Positions 1-8,875 of a DNA stretch of 38,498 bases are shown here, in pieces. Position 1 is the stretch's first letter; each line of letters starts with the position of its first letter. The position numbers and the translations under genes are program-made. Source of the stretch: Caulobacteraceae bacterium (GTDB taxonomy: Bacteria; Pseudomonadota; Alphaproteobacteria; Caulobacterales; Aquidulcibacteraceae); NCBI GenBank assembly GCA_009773335.1, contig WRPF01000025.1, forward strand, positions 1 to 38,498, written 5' to 3'. The notes beneath the pieces were generated by a model. It did no database searches, was not told the origin of the DNA, and saw only the letters and a program-made list of their open reading frames with translations.

Positions 1-1
1 G

Positions 2-670
2 TCGACGTCCTATGCATATGACCCGATCTCCCGGCCGAGCGCGCTGACTCACGACCTTGCGGGAACGGCGTCGGACCTGAACTTCGGCTTCGGCTACAAC
101 GCGGCGAGCCAGGTGACGACGCGTCCGATCACGTCGAACGACGCGGCCTACACCTACGCGCCGGCGGGCCAGCCGACGGTGACGTACGCCCGCAACGGCC
201 TCAACCAGTACGCCACCGTCGCGGGCGTGGCCTATGGCTACGACCCGAACGGTAACCTGACATCGGATGGCGCGACGACGTTCGGGTACGATGTGGGTAA
301 CCGGCTGATCACGGCGACGGGCGCGCGCAACGCGGCGCTGAGCTATGATCCGCTGGGGCGTCTCTATCAGGTGTCGAGCGCTGGGGTGACGACGCGTTTC
401 CTCTATGACGGCGGTGCGCTCGTGGCGGAGTACAACGCAACGGGGACGATGCTGCGGCGCTATGGTATGCGTCCGGTGATCGTACTTCAGCGCTTCGCCG
501 ACCGTCTTGCGGTTGGCTTCCGGGCCCATCGTTTCGCGAGGGTCGCGAGATCGGCGTTGATGCGGTCGAGGTCTGGATCGTCGGCGCTGAAGTCTGGGCC
601 GCGCCACTCCAGCATTTCTTCGTGCCGCTCATGTTTGGGGTCGGCGACGGCCGCGCGAAACTCGTCGTAA
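2..670 (+). pseudogene. RHS/YD-repeat protein, C-terminal part, broken
   Basis: The frame is open from the left edge, so the gene starts outside the window. It shows repeated YD-type motifs (YAYDP, GYDPNGNL, FGYDVGNRL, LSYDPLGRLY) and the FLYDG-ALVAEYN stretch that comes just before the conserved core end in RHS proteins. RHS/YD proteins are large surface or secreted shell-forming proteins that often carry a C-terminal toxin. After LRRY (near 466) the usual continuation of the core is missing and the remaining 70 or so residues are Arg/Ser-rich and read antisense to the neighbouring pRiA4b-like gene, so they are probably not real protein. I infer a truncation by a recombination or insertion junction at about 466-487. 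Confidence 0.75.
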
Positions 671-1089
671 CCTGGCGGACCGCCGACATCTTCCGGTGGG
701 CAGGCGCCGTGGGCGGCGATGAGGATGGGCAGGTCGAGACCGGGCGTGGCGTCGAGAATGCGCTCGACTTTCACGGTGTGCTCCCATCCGTCGCCGAAAT
801 CGTAGAGGTATTTCAGCGTCTTGGCGCCGGTGTCCTCCAGCACGAGACGCAGCGTCGCCTTGGCCGCGTTCAATGGGCCGGGAAAGCCGTCGTCGGGATC
901 AGGCGGGCCGAAGCCGACGCCCTGCACGCGAAACTCCCAGAGGTGATAGTTTTCCCATCCCATCGCGGCCTGCATGACGAGGTGCAGGCGATCGAGCCGG
1001 ATGCTCAGCGGGACTTCCACGCGCCACATGACCTGCGGCGTGACATCGTCAAGCGTGATTTTCAGGCGGACGGCGAGGCCGGAATTCAT
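487..1089 (-). CDS. plasmid pRiA4b ORF-3 family protein
   Basis: This 200-residue protein matches the plasmid pRiA4b ORF-3-like family (PF07929, also called the IS1096 passenger-like family): an N-terminal segment with VTPQVMWRVEVP, then LHLVMQAAMGWENYHLWEF, a DFGDGWEH motif in the middle, and a C-terminal CPPEDVGGPPGYDEF block. These are family hallmarks and are all present, so it looks full length. The molecular role of the family is not established; it is common on plasmids and mobile elements. The ATG at 1089 has no strong ribosome binding site, although a TATACT-like box lies close upstream on its strand. Its stop at 487 sits about 20 bases from the point where the RHS gene breaks off. 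Confidence 0.85.
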   Translation of the reverse strand: MNSGLAVRLKITLDDVTPQVMWRVEVPLSIRLDRLHLVMQAAMGWENYHLWEFRVQGVGFGPPDPDDGFPGPLNAAKATLRLVLEDTGAKTLKYLYDFGDGWEHTVKVERILDATPGLDLPILIAAHGACPPEDVGGPPGYDEFRAAVADPKHERHEEMLEWRGPDFSADDPDLDRINADLATLAKRWARKPTARRSAKR

Positions 1090-1242
1090 GCGGCCAGTAT
1101 AGCGGGCGTGTCCATGGGCGCCCAGCGCCGCATCGCAAGAGGTTGGAAGGCGGAATCCTTGCCTTGATCAACGAGGCATTCGGCCATGCACTTCCTGTTG
1201 CAGGCACTCGGTTTCCAGACGTCGCACGCCGGGCAAACACCG

Positions 1243-1977
1243 TCACACAGATATTGCCCGTCCGAGAAGCGCACGGACAAGCGCCTCCTGACGGCTCGCG
1301 ACGGAAAGCCGACGCCGGACTTGCTCGAAATGCCTTCGCACCGTCCGCAAACTCACGCCCAGGGTTGCAGCCATTTCGGCGTCGCCCGCACCGCGAGCAA
1401 ACGCTTCCAGGCAAGCGCGCTCGCGGTCAGAGAGGGGGCGAGATCGATGCACGGCCCCCAAGTGCGTGTCACCACGCCGGACAAGCCGCGCGATGTATTC
1501 ATGTGCGATCACGCCGATGCGCCGTGCCGCAATGCAGGCGCGCGGGTCGAGATCAGGGTGCTCCGCCACGAAGATGCACGACGCCGACACAGCGAAGCTC
1601 GCATGCACGGGCGAAACATAACCTTCGCCGAGACGAAACTGCCGGGCTTCGTCGAGAATCCGCGACTGTCGGGGCGACATCCGGGCGCGGATCAATGGAT
1701 CGCTCCATACGAACGGGTCGAGCGCCTCCCCGGCGAGCGAGATGATCGGATCGATGCGGTCATAGCGCTGGGCGCGGTAGTGGCTACGCCACGCGTCTGG
1801 ATAGTTCGAAAGAAGGATTCGCGTTTCCGGAGGCGCCCGCAATCCGCCGCACAGATAGGCGACGTGCGGAAACCCCAGCCGCCGCGCGCTTGAAAACAGC
1901 GCCGCCCCGATTTCGTCGAGCGAATGCGCCTGTTCGCACGCGGCAAAAAACGCGCTCACCCCGTCAAGGGTGTCCAT
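1243..1977 (-). CDS. LuxR-family autoinducer-binding regulator (TraR-like)
   Basis: This 244-residue regulator has an N-terminal autoinducer-binding domain and a C-terminal LuxR HTH. The ligand-pocket pattern is visible as W-x3-Y, then IDP, then FVW-SD and a GEGY motif, matching the conserved Trp, Tyr, Asp-Pro, Trp and Gly of the family. The HTH is seen in LSDRERACLEAFARGAGD followed by LGVSLRTVRRH. The ATG at 1977 was chosen because a GGGGGA-like site precedes it, the length matches the family, and a longer start at 2139 would run over a perfect dyad. No luxI-type synthase is in the window, so it may be a solo receptor or its partner may lie elsewhere. It is divergent from the conjugation operon, which makes control of transfer its likely job (inference). 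Confidence 0.85.
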   Translation of the reverse strand: MDTLDGVSAFFAACEQAHSLDEIGAALFSSARRLGFPHVAYLCGGLRAPPETRILLSNYPDAWRSHYRAQRYDRIDPIISLAGEALDPFVWSDPLIRARMSPRQSRILDEARQFRLGEGYVSPVHASFAVSASCIFVAEHPDLDPRACIAARRIGVIAHEYIARLVRRGDTHLGAVHRSRPLSDRERACLEAFARGAGDAEMAATLGVSLRTVRRHFEQVRRRLSVASRQEALVRALLGRAISV

Positions 1978-2114
1978 GCCCCACGTCCCCCGTCGCACAC
2001 TCGCCGTCCGGCCCCGACAGGCCACGAAGCAAAACGCGCGCCTCTGTGACCGATGAGCTTGCGGGCGAGGCGCCAAGCAGGGGCGAACCGCGACGACGAC
2101 CGTGTCGCTGGCCA

Positions 2115-2132
2115 TTGGTGAGAAGTCACCAA
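2115..2132. promoter_or_regulatory. lux/tra-box-like 18-bp dyad
   Basis: TTGGTGAGAAGTCACCAA is a perfect inverted repeat with 7-bp arms and a 4-bp centre. It lies between the divergent LuxR-type gene (start 1977) and traG (start 2276). Eighteen base pairs is the length of known tra boxes bound by TraR, and the location is right for a regulator-controlled operator. The sequence itself is not the Agrobacterium tra-box consensus, so binding by the neighbouring regulator is an inference. Confidence 0.55.
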
Positions 2133-2275
2133 CTGACATGGTTAATCTTCATCTTCGCGATCATGCGGGCGCACCGGAGGTTTCAGACAGATGAAAGGCC
2201 TCGCGGAAGGCGCTCAGTCGCCATGAGATCACCTCCGGAGCTGACATTCACGGGTGCAGCCTGCGGGGGAGGAAG

Positions 2276-4282
2276 ATGAACTGGCGGTTCGCACCGGCGC
2301 TGATTGTGGCTGTGGCTGGCCTCGCCATCGCGACGCAGTTCATCGCGCAGGTGTTCGAGCATCAGGCTGTGCTCGGCACGACGTTCCTCACATTCGGCGA
2401 AATGCGCGTCTACCCGCCATGGTCGATTCTCGAATGGGACGCCCGGTGGGAGAGGGGCTACCCGCGTCCCTTTGCGGTTTCACGGCTGATTGTGTTCCTT
2501 ACTGCGGGAGCGGGCGTCGCGCTGGTCGCCAGCGCCCTTCACAAGGCTCGCGTCGTGAAGGCGTTCGGCCGTGATGCGTGGGGAAAGCTCGTTGACGCCC
2601 GATCCGCCGGTCTGTTCGCAAAGACAGGAACTGTCCTCGGCGCCTTCGATAACGAGATCATGTGTTTCGACGGTCCCGAGCATCAGATCCTGATCGGCGC
2701 CTCACGGTCGGGGAAGGGACGCGGCCACGTGGTGCCGACTTTGCTGACGTGGCCGTCTTCGGCGCTTGTTCTGGACGTAAAGGGCGAACTCGCCGACGGC
2801 GATGCGCGCGTCGGTTTTCCAGGGACCGCTGGTTTCCGCGAGAAGATCGGCCCGGTCCTGCGATTCGCGCCGACCCGCCTCGATTCCTGCGCCTTCAATC
2901 CGCTCCTCGAAGTGCGTCGTGGACCCAACGAAGTCCGCGACGTCCAGAACATCATCGAAATCCTGGTCGATCCGGCCGGCGATGGCCGCAACCAGGATTT
3001 CTGGAACCGTTCCGCCAAGCAGGTGCTGGTCGGCGTCGTGCTGCATGTCCTCTACGCAGAGCCGGTCGCGCGCAAGACGCTCGCCGTCGTGCGCGAGAGG
3101 CTCCGCGATCTGGACGCGACCGCTCAGACGATGAAATCCACGTTGCACCGGCTGAGTCCGGTGACCGGCGCGCCCGAAACGCATCCCGAGGTATTGCACG
3201 CCGCCGAGAGCTATCTGGCCGGGGAGGAGCGCCTGCAGTCCGGCGTGAAGGCGACGGCGGAAAGCTTTTTCGGTCTGTTCGCCGACGAGATCATCGCCAC
3301 GAAAACGGCCACGTCCGATTTCCGCATTGGCGATCTGATGTGCGGGGATCTGCCGGTCACACTCTATCTGCAGCCACCGCCATCAGACGCTACGCGCCTC
3401 ATGCCGTTGTTGCGGTTGCTGATCAACCAGATGGCGCGCGCCCTGATGGAGGACCAGAACGCCGATGCGCAGGGGCGACCCAAACGTCACCGTCTCCTGC
3501 TGGTGCTCGACGAATTCCCAACGCTGGGACGGATGCCGTTCTTCGAGACCATGATGGGGTCGATGGCGGGTTATGGCCTCAAGGCGTTTCTCGTCTGCCA
3601 GAGCCTCAACCATATCACCCGCGCCTATGGTCGCGACAATGTCATCCTCGACAACTGTCACATCATCACGTCGTTCGCGGCCTCTGACGGCGACACGGCC
3701 AAGCGTATCGCCGACATGGCGGGCGAGGTCTGGGAGATCCGCGAGAGCGAGACCCACAAGCGCCCGCGTCCGGTCCTGGGCTGGCGCTGCGGGTCGACGA
3801 CGCAGCGTGAAGAACGCCGACCGTTGCTGTTGCCGGCGGACGTACGCGCGTTGCCGCGTGATGAGCAATTGATCTTCGTGGCCGGCTGCAAGCCGCTCCG
3901 CGCGAAGAAGCTCAGGTTCGACGAGGAGAGCGTGTTTCGTGACCGGCTGCTGGCGGCGCCGAAGGCGGCGAAGGCGGCGGTGCGACTGACGACGGCGCAC
4001 GACTGGACCGATGTCGCTGCGCTGGGCTCGATCGCACCGCAGGCCTCGAAATGCGTGAAGGCGGCGATGAAAAAGCCTCTCGAAGGTCAGCCCGATCTCT
4101 TCAATCAGGCGGCGGCGCGAGGCGCCGCAACGAGTACAGCCATTTCCGACAAGGCCTTGGCGGGCTTCCGGGACGCCACGGGCGCGCCGCTCGCGCATCC
4201 TGACGGCGTCACCATCGAGGGAACCGCCACCGAAGTTCCGCCGGCGCAGTTCGACCGCCCCAAACGCGCGAAGGGGATCTGA
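2276..4282 (+). CDS. traG: TraG/VirD4-type coupling protein
   Basis: This 668-residue protein is a type IV coupling ATPase, which docks relaxosome-bound DNA to the mating channel at the inner membrane. Two membrane segments lie near the N-terminus (about residues 5-25 and 68-88). The Walker A motif GASRSGKGRG is at 141-150 and the Walker B run LLLVLDE at 407-413, with the family's VLDVKGEL motif at 165-172. A GGGGGAGGAAG ribosome site lies directly before the ATG. It is the first gene of the conjugation operon, six bases ahead of the CopG-like gene, and is full length for the TraG group found in Trb-type ICEs. Confidence 0.95.
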   Translation: MNWRFAPALIVAVAGLAIATQFIAQVFEHQAVLGTTFLTFGEMRVYPPWSILEWDARWERGYPRPFAVSRLIVFLTAGAGVALVASALHKARVVKAFGRDAWGKLVDARSAGLFAKTGTVLGAFDNEIMCFDGPEHQILIGASRSGKGRGHVVPTLLTWPSSALVLDVKGELADGDARVGFPGTAGFREKIGPVLRFAPTRLDSCAFNPLLEVRRGPNEVRDVQNIIEILVDPAGDGRNQDFWNRSAKQVLVGVVLHVLYAEPVARKTLAVVRERLRDLDATAQTMKSTLHRLSPVTGAPETHPEVLHAAESYLAGEERLQSGVKATAESFFGLFADEIIATKTATSDFRIGDLMCGDLPVTLYLQPPPSDATRLMPLLRLLINQMARALMEDQNADAQGRPKRHRLLLVLDEFPTLGRMPFFETMMGSMAGYGLKAFLVCQSLNHITRAYGRDNVILDNCHIITSFAASDGDTAKRIADMAGEVWEIRESETHKRPRPVLGWRCGSTTQREERRPLLLPADVRALPRDEQLIFVAGCKPLRAKKLRFDEESVFRDRLLAAPKAAKAAVRLTTAHDWTDVAALGSIAPQASKCVKAAMKKPLEGQPDLFNQAAARGAATSTAISDKALAGFRDATGAPLAHPDGVTIEGTATEVPPAQFDRPKRAKGI

Positions 4283-4287
4283 CCACG

Positions 4288-4740
4288 ATGGCGCGCAAAC
4301 GCATCACCGTCTATCTCCCGCCGGACTTGCAGGCGCGCGTCGAACGCATCGCGCTCGATCAGCATCGCTCGGAATCGAGCGTGATCACCGACGCCGTGCG
4401 CGCGCGCTGGGACCGCAACGCGTCGAACGAAGCACAGGAGGAGCCTGCGCGCAGACAGCTGTCGCGGGTGGACGCGCGCCTCGACAAGGCGGTCGGCGAA
4501 ACACTCATCCTCAAGGAGATCGTCCTTCTCTTCATCCGCGTCTGGCTGGAGCACAATCCGCCCATCGACGAGGCGCTGGAGGAGAGCGCGGCGGCGAGCG
4601 CGGAAGCGCGGTTCGAGCGGTTTCTGGATTTCGTAGCGCAGGGCCTGGCGCCTGGAAAATCGGTGGCCCCGGCGGATCATGCGCTGGCGCTCCTCTCCAA
4701 TGGCGGGGCAGAGAACGGCCACGACGAGGCGCGCTCATGA
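4288..4740 (+). CDS. CopG-like ribbon-helix-helix protein
   Basis: This 150-residue protein begins with a ribbon-helix-helix pattern: KRITVYLPPDLQARVERIA is the beta strand plus first helix, followed by SESSVITDAVRARW for the second helix. The middle is amphipathic and contains a hydrophobic segment (ETLILKEIVLLFIRVWL). Proteins of this kind sit between traG and trbB in many alpha- and betaproteobacterial ICEs. A role in DNA binding is likely from the fold; whether it regulates the operon or helps the relaxosome is unknown. AAGGGGA precedes the ATG, and its stop overlaps the trbB start, so the two are probably translationally coupled. Confidence 0.85.
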   Translation: MARKRITVYLPPDLQARVERIALDQHRSESSVITDAVRARWDRNASNEAQEEPARRQLSRVDARLDKAVGETLILKEIVLLFIRVWLEHNPPIDEALEESAAASAEARFERFLDFVAQGLAPGKSVAPADHALALLSNGGAENGHDEARS

Positions 4741-5702
4741 GCGCCATCACCCAATCGATTGGAGCGGCGCGCCGCCGCTCGGCGCTGTCGCGTGCGCTCG
4801 GCCCGGCGATCGCGGCGGCGCTGGATGCGCCCGACGTGGTCGAGGCGCTCGTCAATGCCGACGGCATACTCTGGCTCGACCGTGTCGGCGTAGGGCTCGT
4901 GGCGACGCCCCATCGGCTCAGCGCGCAGGACCGCGACGCGGCAATTCGGCTGTTGGCGCACGAGGCCGGCGAAACCGTCAGCGCCGATCGTCCCATGCTC
5001 TCGACCATCCTGCCAGACAGCGCCGCGCGGGTGCAGGCGTTGTTGCCGCCATTGGTGGAAGCGCCGGCGCTCGCCATCCGCAAGCGACCGACCGTCATCT
5101 ACACGCTCGACGACTATGTGCGTGGCGGGATCGCGACCGAAGCACAGGCGGACACGTTGCGCGACGCCATTCGCGACCGGTGCAATGTTGTGGTCGCTGG
5201 CGGCACGGGTTCGGGCAAGACGACCCTGCTCAATGCGCTCCTCGCCGAAACGGCGTTCATGTCCGCGCGCGTTGTGATCCTGGAGGACACCGCCGAACTG
5301 CAATGCGCCAGTCCCAACAGCGTGCAGCTCCTCACCAAGCGCACCCAGCCTGCCGTCACCATGCGCGACCTGGTGCAGATGACGCTGCGGCTCCGACCCG
5401 ATCGCATCGTTGTCGGTGAAGTGCGGGACGGCGCGGCGCTTGAAGTGCTGAAGGCCTGGAACACCGGCCATCCCGGTGGCCTGCTGACGCTCCACGCCAA
5501 TTCCGCCGCCGACGCGCTCACGCGCCTTGAGGATCTTTGCCTGGAAGCGGCGCCTACGCCGGCGACGCGGCTGATCGCGAGTGCGGTCGACATGGTCGTC
5601 TACATCGCGCGCACCGAGCGGGAACGGCTGATCACCGACATCTGGGCATCAGGCAGAGCGCCCAATCGCCATCACTTTGGGCGCGAAGGAGAGGGGCAAT
5701 GA
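4737..5702 (+). CDS. trbB: P-type conjugative transfer ATPase TrbB
   Basis: This 321-residue protein is the VirB11-like hexameric traffic ATPase of the mating-pair-formation complex, located at the cytoplasmic face of the inner membrane. Walker A GGTGSGKT is at 155-162. The Asp box (VVILEDTAELQC), the Walker B-like region (LRPDRIVVGEVRDGAALEVL) and the His box (TGHPGGLLTLHANSA) follow in the family order. The ATG overlaps the stop of the CopG-like gene and its own stop overlaps the trbC start (ATGA). Length is typical for TrbB. Confidence 0.95.
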   Translation: MSAITQSIGAARRRSALSRALGPAIAAALDAPDVVEALVNADGILWLDRVGVGLVATPHRLSAQDRDAAIRLLAHEAGETVSADRPMLSTILPDSAARVQALLPPLVEAPALAIRKRPTVIYTLDDYVRGGIATEAQADTLRDAIRDRCNVVVAGGTGSGKTTLLNALLAETAFMSARVVILEDTAELQCASPNSVQLLTKRTQPAVTMRDLVQMTLRLRPDRIVVGEVRDGAALEVLKAWNTGHPGGLLTLHANSAADALTRLEDLCLEAAPTPATRLIASAVDMVVYIARTERERLITDIWASGRAPNRHHFGREGEGQ

Positions 5703-6034
5703 CGAAGACACCGACAGACCTCACACCGAGCAGGGGGCGACGAACACTTGTGTTTGCTGCGGCGCTTCTTGCGCTCGCCGCGCCGGCTTATGCGGCGGGC
5801 TCCGGCATGCCGTGGGAAGGCCCGCTCGAACAGATCGTGGATTCCATCACCGGTCCGGTGGCGCGCGCCGCCGCCGTGATCGCCATCGTCATCGCCGGCG
5901 TGACAATCATCTTCTCCGAAGGCGGCGGCGGGATCCGGAAACTCGCCTTCGTGGGTCTCGGCATCGCGATCATGTTCGCGGCAGTGAGTTTCTTTCTCGA
6001 CTTCTTCGGCTTCGCCGGCGGCGCCCTGATTTGA
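5699..6034 (+). CDS. trbC: TrbC prepilin (VirB2-like)
   Basis: This 111-residue protein is the likely major pilin of the conjugation apparatus. A cationic N-terminus (RGRR) is followed by a hydrophobic segment ending in APAYAA, a good signal peptidase site near residue 33. Two further hydrophobic segments (AAAVIAIVIAGVTIIF and LAFVGLGIAIMFAAVSFFLDFF) flank a short Gly-rich loop, the standard VirB2/TrbC hairpin. The start at 5699 gives the normal length and an ATGA overlap with trbB; a longer open frame upstream only reads antisense-like residues inside trbB. Confidence 0.92.
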   Translation: MTKTPTDLTPSRGRRTLVFAAALLALAAPAYAAGSGMPWEGPLEQIVDSITGPVARAAAVIAIVIAGVTIIFSEGGGGIRKLAFVGLGIAIMFAAVSFFLDFFGFAGGALI

Positions 6035-6058
6035 GTGGGGATTTGAGTGGGGATCTGA
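6029..6058 (+). repeat. tandem 12-bp duplication in the trbD leader
   Basis: The unit atttgagtgggg occurs twice in a row (6029-6040 and 6041-6052) and a partial third copy (atctgag) follows, directly before the trbD ATG at 6060. The first copy covers the trbC stop codon. The repeat duplicates the GGGG-containing ribosome site of trbD and may be a replication-slippage product. Confidence 0.8.
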
Positions 6059-6059
6059 G

Positions 6060-6326
6060 ATGAGTGACGACCTGCCCGACGGCTATCGCATGCCGCTGCG
6101 CACGAGCCTGACGCGACCCATCTTGCTGGGCGGCGTGCCGCGCGCGTTCGCGATCCTCAACGCCACGATCGGCGCCGCGATCGGGTTTGGTCTGCAACAG
6201 CCGTTCATTGGCTTTCCCCTGTGGGCGCTGCTGCAGGGCGCGGCCGCCTGGGCGGCGGCGCGCGATCCCTGGTTTCTGGAAACCTGGCCGCGTCACCTCG
6301 CCAAGCCCTCGTACCTGAGCGCGTGA
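6060..6326 (+). CDS. trbD: TrbD, VirB3-like inner-membrane protein
   Basis: This 88-residue protein matches TrbD in size, order and content. Two hydrophobic segments lie in the middle (about 33-48 and 50-68), with the family's PLRTSLTRPILLGGVPR stretch before them and DPWFLETWPRH after them. VirB3/TrbD proteins are short inner-membrane subunits that work with the VirB4/TrbE ATPase, the next gene here. The stop lies nine bases ahead of the trbE start. Confidence 0.92.
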   Translation: MSDDLPDGYRMPLRTSLTRPILLGGVPRAFAILNATIGAAIGFGLQQPFIGFPLWALLQGAAAWAAARDPWFLETWPRHLAKPSYLSA

Positions 6327-6334
6327 GGGGACGC

Positions 6335-8866
6335 ATGTTCGATCTCCGCCCCTACAAGACGCACGGGCCCAGGCTCAGCGATTATCTGCCGTGGGCCGCG
6401 CTCATCGCGCTGGGCGTCATCCTCAACAAGGACGGATCGTTTCAGCGGACGATGACGGTTCGCGGCCCCGATCTCGATTCGTCCACGCCGTCGGATCTCA
6501 TGGGCACGGCGGCGCGCCTCAACAATGCGCTGCGGCGGTTTGGGTCCGGCTGGTGTCTGCATGTGGAAGCGCGACGAGCGGCGGCGCCTGGCTATCCCGA
6601 CGGCGTGTGGCCGGATGCGTTGTCGTGGCTCATCGACGAGGAACGCCGCGCGGTGTTCGAGGCGGCGGGCGCGCGGTTCGAGAGCCGGTATTTCCTCACC
6701 TTGACCTGGCTGCCGCCGGAGGAGCGGCAAGGCAAGCTGGAGAGCTTTCTGTTTGAGGGCGCGCCGGACCGGCGGAACGATGAGCCTGCCTCGGACGCAG
6801 CGAACTGCCACCAGCACCTCGATCGGTTCCGGCAGGAGACGGACCAGGTTCTGGCGCTGTTTGAGACGTTCGCGCCGGAAGCGCGCTGGCTCAGCGATGA
6901 AGAGACGCTGACTTACCTGCATGATTGCGTGTCGGACCGGCCCCATCGGGTGGCCGTGCCGTCCACGCCGTTTCATCTGGACGCGCTCCTGATCGATACA
7001 CCGTTCGTTGGGGGTCTCTCGCCGCAGCTCGGGCGAAATCACCTGCGTATCATTTCGGTGCGCAGTTTTGTCACCGAGACCGAGCCGGGCCTGCTCGACG
7101 CGCTCAATCGGCTGCCGGTGTCATATCGCTGGGTGACGCGATTTCTGCCGCTCGATCGCGAAGATGCCCGCCGCGAACTGGAAAAAATCCGGAAGCGCTG
7201 GTTCTCCAAGCGCAAGGGTTTGCTCACGCTGCTGCGCGAGGCGCTCTTCCGAGAAGAGGCCGCACTCCTCGATAACGACGCCACGAACCAGACCGTCGAT
7301 GCCGACATCGCAATGCAGGACCTTGGCGCCGACGCCGTGTCGGCGGGCTTCGCGACCCTGACCATCGTGGTCGCAGAACCAACGGAAGACGCCGCCGACG
7401 CCGCCGTGCGCCAGATCAGCCAAGTGGCCGACGGCATGGGCTTTGTCACGCAAGTGGAAAGCGTCAACGCCGTCGAAGCCTGGCTCGGCGGTCTGCCGGG
7501 GCAGGCCTATGCGGATGTGCGCCGACCGATCCTGCTCAGCCCGAGCCTCGCGCACATGCTGCCGACCAGCGCGGTGTGGGCCGGCGCTGCGCGCAACGCG
7601 CATCTCGACGCGCCGCCGCTGATGCTGACCGCGACGGATGGCGCCACGCCCTTTCGCCTCAACCTGCACGTCGGCGATGTCGGCCACACCATGATCGTGG
7701 GACCGACAGGGGCGGGCAAATCGGTGTTGCTCGCGACGCTCTCGGCACAATGGCTGCGCTACAACGCGCACCACGGCAGCGGCGCGCAGCTTTATTTGTT
7801 CGACAAGGGGCGCTCAGCGCGCGCGACCATCCTTGGCCTCGGCGGCGACTTCTTCGATCTTGGCGAAGACGGTGCGCTCGGATTGCAGCCGCTCGCCGGC
7901 ATTGACGACGCTGAGGAGCGCGCTTGGGCGCTCGACTGGGTTGTTAGTCTCGTCGCGTCCGCCCATGTGCTGGTGACGCCAGAGCTGCGCGCCGAACTCT
8001 GGCGTGCCCTCGACATTCTCGCCGGCCGGGCGCCGGAGGACCGCACGATCACGCTGCTGGCGGCGCTGGTGCAGGACGCGCGGGTGCGCGCCGCGCTGGA
8101 GCCGTTCACGCAAGCCGGGCCGCATGGGCGACTGCTGGACCTTGACGCCTCGGCGCTGGGGTATGGCGCGGTGCAGGCGTTCGAGATGGACGATCTCATG
8201 GCCCGTCCCGCGGCCGCCGGCGCGGTGCTTGCGGCGCTCTTCCATGTGCTGGAGCAGCGCTTTGACGGCCGACCGACGCTGCTCGTCCTCGATGAAGCCT
8301 GGCTTTTCCTGAAGGACGCCTTCTTCGCGGCCCAGATCCAGGATTGGCTGAAGACGTTGCGCAAGCGAAACGTCGCCGTGGTGTTTGCGAGCCAGGAACT
8401 TGCCGACGTGGCGGCGAGCCCGATCGCGTCCACCATTATCGAAGCCTGCGCGACGCGCATTTTTCTGCCGAACGACCGCGCTCGTGAACCGCATTCGCGC
8501 GCACTCTACGAACAGCTCGGACTCAATGCGCGCCAGATTGCGCTCATCGCCGGCGCGACGCCCAGGCGCGACTACTACCTCGTCAACCGCGACGGCTGCC
8601 GCCTCTTCGAACTGGGGCTTGGTCCTGCCGCGCTCGCTTTCGTGGCCGCATCACGGCCGGAAGATCACACGCTGATAGACCGTGTGCTCGCGGATGTCGG
8701 CCGCGAAGGTTTTACCGCAGCCTGGCTCGACCTGCGCGGCCAGCGCGACGCCGCCGATGCCGTGCGGCGGTTCAAGGCAGCGATACCGCCCGCATCAACA
8801 CCGCCGGGACACGCGAGGCCGCCGGCCGACCTCCCGGCCGATCTCGTCGTCATCGCCGCTGAATAG
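6335..8866 (+). CDS. trbE: TrbE/VirB4-type conjugation ATPase
   Basis: This 843-residue protein is the large VirB4-like ATPase that energises pilus assembly and substrate transfer at the inner membrane. Walker A GPTGAGKS is at 456-463; Walker B is LLVLDEAW with the Asp-Glu at 653-654. The N-terminal CagE/TrbE-like half contains LSDYLPWAALIALGVILNKDG and the C-terminal half has the ASQELADVA motif typical of the family. The ATG at 6335 follows GAGGGG at good spacing and gives the usual N-terminus (FDLRPYKT); the longer open frame runs through trbD and is not used. Confidence 0.95.
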   Translation: MFDLRPYKTHGPRLSDYLPWAALIALGVILNKDGSFQRTMTVRGPDLDSSTPSDLMGTAARLNNALRRFGSGWCLHVEARRAAAPGYPDGVWPDALSWLIDEERRAVFEAAGARFESRYFLTLTWLPPEERQGKLESFLFEGAPDRRNDEPASDAANCHQHLDRFRQETDQVLALFETFAPEARWLSDEETLTYLHDCVSDRPHRVAVPSTPFHLDALLIDTPFVGGLSPQLGRNHLRIISVRSFVTETEPGLLDALNRLPVSYRWVTRFLPLDREDARRELEKIRKRWFSKRKGLLTLLREALFREEAALLDNDATNQTVDADIAMQDLGADAVSAGFATLTIVVAEPTEDAADAAVRQISQVADGMGFVTQVESVNAVEAWLGGLPGQAYADVRRPILLSPSLAHMLPTSAVWAGAARNAHLDAPPLMLTATDGATPFRLNLHVGDVGHTMIVGPTGAGKSVLLATLSAQWLRYNAHHGSGAQLYLFDKGRSARATILGLGGDFFDLGEDGALGLQPLAGIDDAEERAWALDWVVSLVASAHVLVTPELRAELWRALDILAGRAPEDRTITLLAALVQDARVRAALEPFTQAGPHGRLLDLDASALGYGAVQAFEMDDLMARPAAAGAVLAALFHVLEQRFDGRPTLLVLDEAWLFLKDAFFAAQIQDWLKTLRKRNVAVVFASQELADVAASPIASTIIEACATRIFLPNDRAREPHSRALYEQLGLNARQIALIAGATPRRDYYLVNRDGCRLFELGLGPAALAFVAASRPEDHTLIDRVLADVGREGFTAAWLDLRGQRDAADAVRRFKAAIPPASTPPGHARPPADLPADLVVIAAE

Positions 8867-8875
8867 GAGAGAGCC

